DNA of 25,781 nt from WTJY01 sp045105475 (lineage in GTDB: Bacteria; Chloroflexota; Anaerolineae; Promineifilales; Promineifilaceae), in the NCBI GenBank assembly GCA_045105475.1, contig JBGCDP010000052.1, forward strand, positions 1 to 25,781, read 5' to 3'. The notes below the pieces were generated by a model. That model was not told where the DNA came from, ran no database searches, and was given only the letters and a program-made list of their open reading frames with translations. This document shows, in pieces, positions 22,995 through 25,781 of this stretch (position 1 is the first letter of the stretch; each line of letters starts with the position of its first letter). A program made the translations under genes and the position numbers.

Positions 22995-25556
22995 TTAGCT
23001 GGTCAAAATGCGCAGTAGTTTGCGTGTAACCGCTTTGGTGTTTGGCCCAATCTCACCCGGCGGGCCGATGCAGGCGGGGCAGCCGTCTAAGCATTTGCAG
23101 GAGCTGACCAACTCAAGCCCGGCCGCTAACAGCTCATGATGAAGCTCAAACAGCTTTTCACTAAAGCCGATCCCGGCTGCCACTTGCTCATAAATGACAA
23201 TCGTCGGTGCGCCGGTGAGTGGACTGCGGCTTTCGGCTGTTACTTGAATGTCAGATGGGTCGCACATCAAAAATAACGGCGCAAGGTTGCGGAGCAGATA
23301 AGCCATTCCGCCCATGGCTGAACGGGCCTGTTGCCCTTCTTCGGCCGCACGATGGCACGAAGGGCACAGCGTCACTAGGTTTTCTGTTCGATTGGCATCG
23401 AGGTAGTTGTCGTTTTCACCCGGCACATAGAAGAACTCACGGAACGGCCGGATGTGATGGACGTGCAACAGCGTATCGGTTGCGCTACAGGTTCGGCAGG
23501 CATGTTTGTCACGGTCTAACGCTTTGAGACGAGCTTCTTTCCAGTTGGGGCCATAGTTGTTCGGCCGGAGCAAAACGCCCGCCTCATAGAGCCTTTCAGT
23601 CAGCTCTTCACCAAAGATGAGCCAATACCCCATCGTATCGAGCTCGATTTCAGGGAGATCGATTTCACCAAAGCCGAGTGTTTCGTGCGTGTATCGTTTG
23701 ACCAAGCGGTAGCCGGTCGCTTTGGTAACGACGAGCACTTCCCCATGTGCACGGAAAATATCAGGATTAGAGATGTCGGTTTCAAGCTCACGTAGTTCAT
23801 GAATGTTTGAACTAATCGATGAGCGGGTGTAGAAATCGGCATCCGGTTGTGGGGTGACATGGGCGATTTGGTTTTCCCAGTCGAGTTTTTCAACTTGATA
23901 GGTGTCGGCCCTGTGCATGTAGATTGCTCCTTCATGCACCATCTGCGCGGCCGATTCAAGATCAACTTCCCCGATAACGGTGGGGGAGCTGGTGAGAACT
24001 TGGCCGTCGGGGCCAGAGATCAGATGATCGGCCTGAATCACAACGGTGTCTGAGCCGGAGGTGCGTAGAGATACCTTCGAGGCGGGTGACTCCCCATCGC
24101 CCAGCCAGTGGAATTTTTCCCCCGTTGTGTGGAGCATCCCCATTTCTTGCATCGCTTCGAGCAGTTCATCGATGTTTCCCATGCTGCCGTACGATTCGCC
24201 CGGCCGGAGCGGAATCTCGAAGGCGGCACAGCAGAGGTGCTTAACTAGCATGCGAATATTATCTGGATTGATAAGGGCGTATTCGGGGCTGCCACCAAAC
24301 AGATAACGTGGATGGTTTGCGATGTATTGATCAAGTGGTCCGTTGCCCAAAATCATCAGGGCGAGCGATTGGCCAGAACGTCGGCCGGCCCGCCCAGCCT
24401 GTTGCCACACGCTCGCAATCGAGCCGGGATATCCAGAAATCACAACCGCATCGAGCTGGCCGATGTCGACGCCTAGCTCGAGCGCGTTGGTCGCAACAAC
24501 GCCACGGATTTTTCCTTCGCGCAAACCGACTTCGATGTCACGTCGTTCAAGCGGGAGGTAGCCACCACGATAGCCAGTTACTGATTTTGGATCACCATCA
24601 CGCACGGCGATTTCGTCTTGTAGATAACCGAGTAAAAGCTCAACGGAGTTTCTGGCACGAGCGAAAACGGCCGTCTGTACGTCTTGGTGAATGAAGCTTG
24701 CGGCCGCATCTTTCGCTGTTAAAACAAGGCTGGCCCGTAAACCAAGCTCTGCATCGATAATCGGTGGGTTATAGAGAATAAAGGCTTTCTGGCCGCTAGG
24801 AGCCCCATTTGAAGTTTCGGACAAAACAATGAATTTTTGTTCGGTAAGTCGTTCAGCGTGTTCGGCCGGGTTTGCGATGGTGGCGGAACAGCAGATAAAG
24901 TTCGGGCTGGCTCCGTAGAATTTGCAGATGCGTGAAAGGCGACGAAGAACGTTGGCAACGTGTGAACCGAAGATGCCACGGTAGGCGTGGATCTCGTCGA
25001 TGACGATGTATTCGAGATTGCGGAAGAAGTCGCGCCAGTTGGTATGGAAAGGGAGAATGCCTGCATGGAGCATGTCCGGATTTGAGATGAGAATATCGGC
25101 CGACTTTCTGATTTGGCTCCGTTTGCTCCGTGGGGTGTCGCCGTCATAGCTGCTGACAATCATCGGTAAACGCCCGGCCGAGATTAACTTTTGCGTAGCG
25201 GCCGTTTGATCGTGAGCAAGTGCTTTGGTCGGAAAAAGAAAAAGGGCTTTACTACCTGGTTTGGTCAGTTGGCTGTGTAAAACGGGAATGGTGTAGCAGA
25301 GTGATTTTCCCGAAGCGGTGCGAGTGGCGATGACAACATTTTCACCGTTAAGGCTGGCTTCAACCGCTTTGGCTTGATGGGTATAAACTTGATCGATGCC
25401 GCTGTTTTGGAGTGAGGCGATAACTCTTGGATCGATTGTTTCTGGTAGGCTGGCGTAGCGTGGGGGACGGCCGGGGATTTTTTCCCATGCCACAACTTGA
25501 TCCATGAAATCCCGGTTCATGCGAAGCGCGGGGATGAGTTGTTCAATTTTTGACAT
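22995..25556 (-). CDS. DEAH-type superfamily-2 helicase with DUF1998 domain and inserted HNH nuclease-like domain
   Basis: 853 residues from the ATG at 25556; an earlier in-frame start at 25607 reads through a repeat hairpin and is rejected. Motifs: Walker A 'TASGKS' (A81-S85), 'DEIH' 187-190, 'CSATIANP' motif III, and 'QQAGRAGRR' motif VI (385-393). This layout and the C-terminal four-Cys cluster (C820, C822, C826, C829) match the MrfA/YprA (DUF1998) helicases, which help repair crosslinked or damaged DNA. Within the C-terminal half lies an HNH module: C687-x2-C690, H698-V-H700-H701, then 'NLVTLCPSC' with C731, C734 and H735. The HNH is followed by the normal DUF1998 strand 'YLLRNLAPLFLMCDPSD'. 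A DNA-cleaving helicase acting in repair or restriction is inferred; HNH activity is unproven. Confidence 0.9.
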   Translation of the reverse strand: MSKIEQLIPALRMNRDFMDQVVAWEKIPGRPPRYASLPETIDPRVIASLQNSGIDQVYTHQAKAVEASLNGENVVIATRTASGKSLCYTIPVLHSQLTKPGSKALFLFPTKALAHDQTAATQKLISAGRLPMIVSSYDGDTPRSKRSQIRKSADILISNPDMLHAGILPFHTNWRDFFRNLEYIVIDEIHAYRGIFGSHVANVLRRLSRICKFYGASPNFICCSATIANPAEHAERLTEQKFIVLSETSNGAPSGQKAFILYNPPIIDAELGLRASLVLTAKDAAASFIHQDVQTAVFARARNSVELLLGYLQDEIAVRDGDPKSVTGYRGGYLPLERRDIEVGLREGKIRGVVATNALELGVDIGQLDAVVISGYPGSIASVWQQAGRAGRRSGQSLALMILGNGPLDQYIANHPRYLFGGSPEYALINPDNIRMLVKHLCCAAFEIPLRPGESYGSMGNIDELLEAMQEMGMLHTTGEKFHWLGDGESPASKVSLRTSGSDTVVIQADHLISGPDGQVLTSSPTVIGEVDLESAAQMVHEGAIYMHRADTYQVEKLDWENQIAHVTPQPDADFYTRSSISSNIHELRELETDISNPDIFRAHGEVLVVTKATGYRLVKRYTHETLGFGEIDLPEIELDTMGYWLIFGEELTERLYEAGVLLRPNNYGPNWKEARLKALDRDKHACRTCSATDTLLHVHHIRPFREFFYVPGENDNYLDANRTENLVTLCPSCHRAAEEGQQARSAMGGMAYLLRNLAPLFLMCDPSDIQVTAESRSPLTGAPTIVIYEQVAAGIGFSEKLFELHHELLAAGLELVSSCKCLDGCPACIGPPGEIGPNTKAVTRKLLRILTS

Positions 25557-25558
25557 AC

Positions 25559-25613
25559 TGTAGCGTGGTAGCGAAGTTGCGATGCAGCGATGTTTCTTCG
25601 CTACCACGCTACA
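25559..25613. repeat. 18-bp perfect inverted repeat before the helicase gene
   Basis: TGTAGCGTGGTAGCGAAG (25559-25576) pairs exactly with 25596-25613 around a 19-base spacer rich in GCGATG words. It starts two bases outside the helicase ATG, replaces a normal ribosome binding site and looks like a REP or short MITE-like element. The TAGCG words recur in it. Confidence 0.8.
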
Positions 25614-25624
25614 TCGCTACAGAG

Positions 25625-25781
25625 TTAAACTGGATTTTTAAAATCGTAGATCCCTTCTTTTTTCTCCCATGTTTTTCCACATGAACAAGGGAGTTTTCCA
25701 TCTTTTTCAGTGAGTGGTTCCACACATTCAGGGCAAGCAAAGAAGGCGCCACCTGTGACTTTTGTGCCTGACTTTGATGTG
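25625..25781 (-). CDS. Zinc-ribbon (Trm112-like) protein, C-terminal part only
   Basis: The minus strand has an open frame from the window edge to a stop at 25625-25627, giving the last 52 residues of a protein. It shows C-x2-C ('ACPECVEPL') and C-x-C ('LPCSCGKTW'), then 'KKEGIYDF', the arrangement of a short zinc ribbon like Trm112 or the N-terminal ribbon of some rRNA methyltransferases. Because the frame ends soon after, it is either a small Trm112-type protein or the C-terminal ribbon of a longer one. It lies upstream of the helicase in the same orientation, separated by the inverted repeat. Confidence 0.6.
   Translation of the reverse strand, partial: TSKSGTKVTGGAFFACPECVEPLTEKDGKLPCSCGKTWEKKEGIYDFKNPV

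Noticed and set aside
24308..25159. Long shadow frames (128 and 146 codons) inside the helicase
   Set aside because: They lie in other frames of a gene with clear motifs; the high G+C of this gene explains their length.

Overview
This window looks like chromosomal DNA from a free-living bacterium, most likely a Chloroflexota member (inferred from gene types only, moderate confidence). The clues are a long RecG with a Lys/Pro-rich N-terminal extension, a coaD gene followed by a coiled-coil partner, a bactofilin-like membrane protein, a secreted beta-helix protein with Thr/Pro linkers and an 'LPFV'-type segment, a DtxR regulator, an M3B oligopeptidase and a GAAC-N4-GTTC LexA-type box at ssb. 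G+C is moderate, roughly mid-40s percent in the lines I counted. I see no phage, plasmid, transposase or CRISPR locus.

Layout. 1-3.7 kb: a TetR regulator convergent with a large secreted beta-helix protein, with a perfect-palindrome terminator between them. 3.6-4.1 kb: a gene-free divergent promoter region. 4.1-8.0 kb: recG, coaD and a SepIVA/DivIVA-like coiled-coil gene. 8.0-8.2 kb: a cluster of DnaA boxes. 8.2-10.4 kb: a compact NUDIX / TIM-barrel / YdcF operon. 10.4-14.2 kb: a single-TM small protein, a SnoaL-like protein, a bactofilin-like protein, a crotonase and a CPBP-like membrane protein that lacks the catalytic residues. 14.18-14.73 kb: a gene-free, palindrome-rich region with DnaA boxes. 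14.7-16.6 kb: a DinB protein, a methyltransferase, and a tRNA island with selenocysteine tRNA on the minus strand and Phe, Gly and Cys tRNAs on the plus strand. 16.6-22.4 kb: oligoendopeptidase, orphan ABC ATPase, histidine phosphatase, DtxR regulator, EamA transporter and ssb. 22.5-25.8 kb: NUDIX, a DUF1998 helicase with an inserted HNH domain, and the end of a zinc-ribbon protein.

Three signals stand out. First, the hexamer CGGCCG occurs about 80 times (82 in my count, roughly four expected), so it behaves as a highly iterated palindrome comparable in kind to cyanobacterial HIP1. Second, two intergenic DnaA-box clusters (7966-8187 and 14323-14635) lie in a window where plus-strand composition appears to move from C-rich on the left to G-rich on the right, largely regardless of gene direction. 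A replication origin without an adjacent dnaA is therefore plausible, with the 14.2-14.7 kb region the better candidate. Third, a complete tRNA-Sec shows that the organism probably decodes UGA as selenocysteine, although no selA, selB, selD or obvious selenoprotein gene lies in the window.

Functionally the window mixes DNA maintenance (recG, ssb, the HNH-helicase), coenzyme A metabolism (coaD, crotonase), envelope functions and translation RNAs. Several genes appear to be transcribed without leaders: a -10 hexamer ends only 6-9 bases before the ATG.
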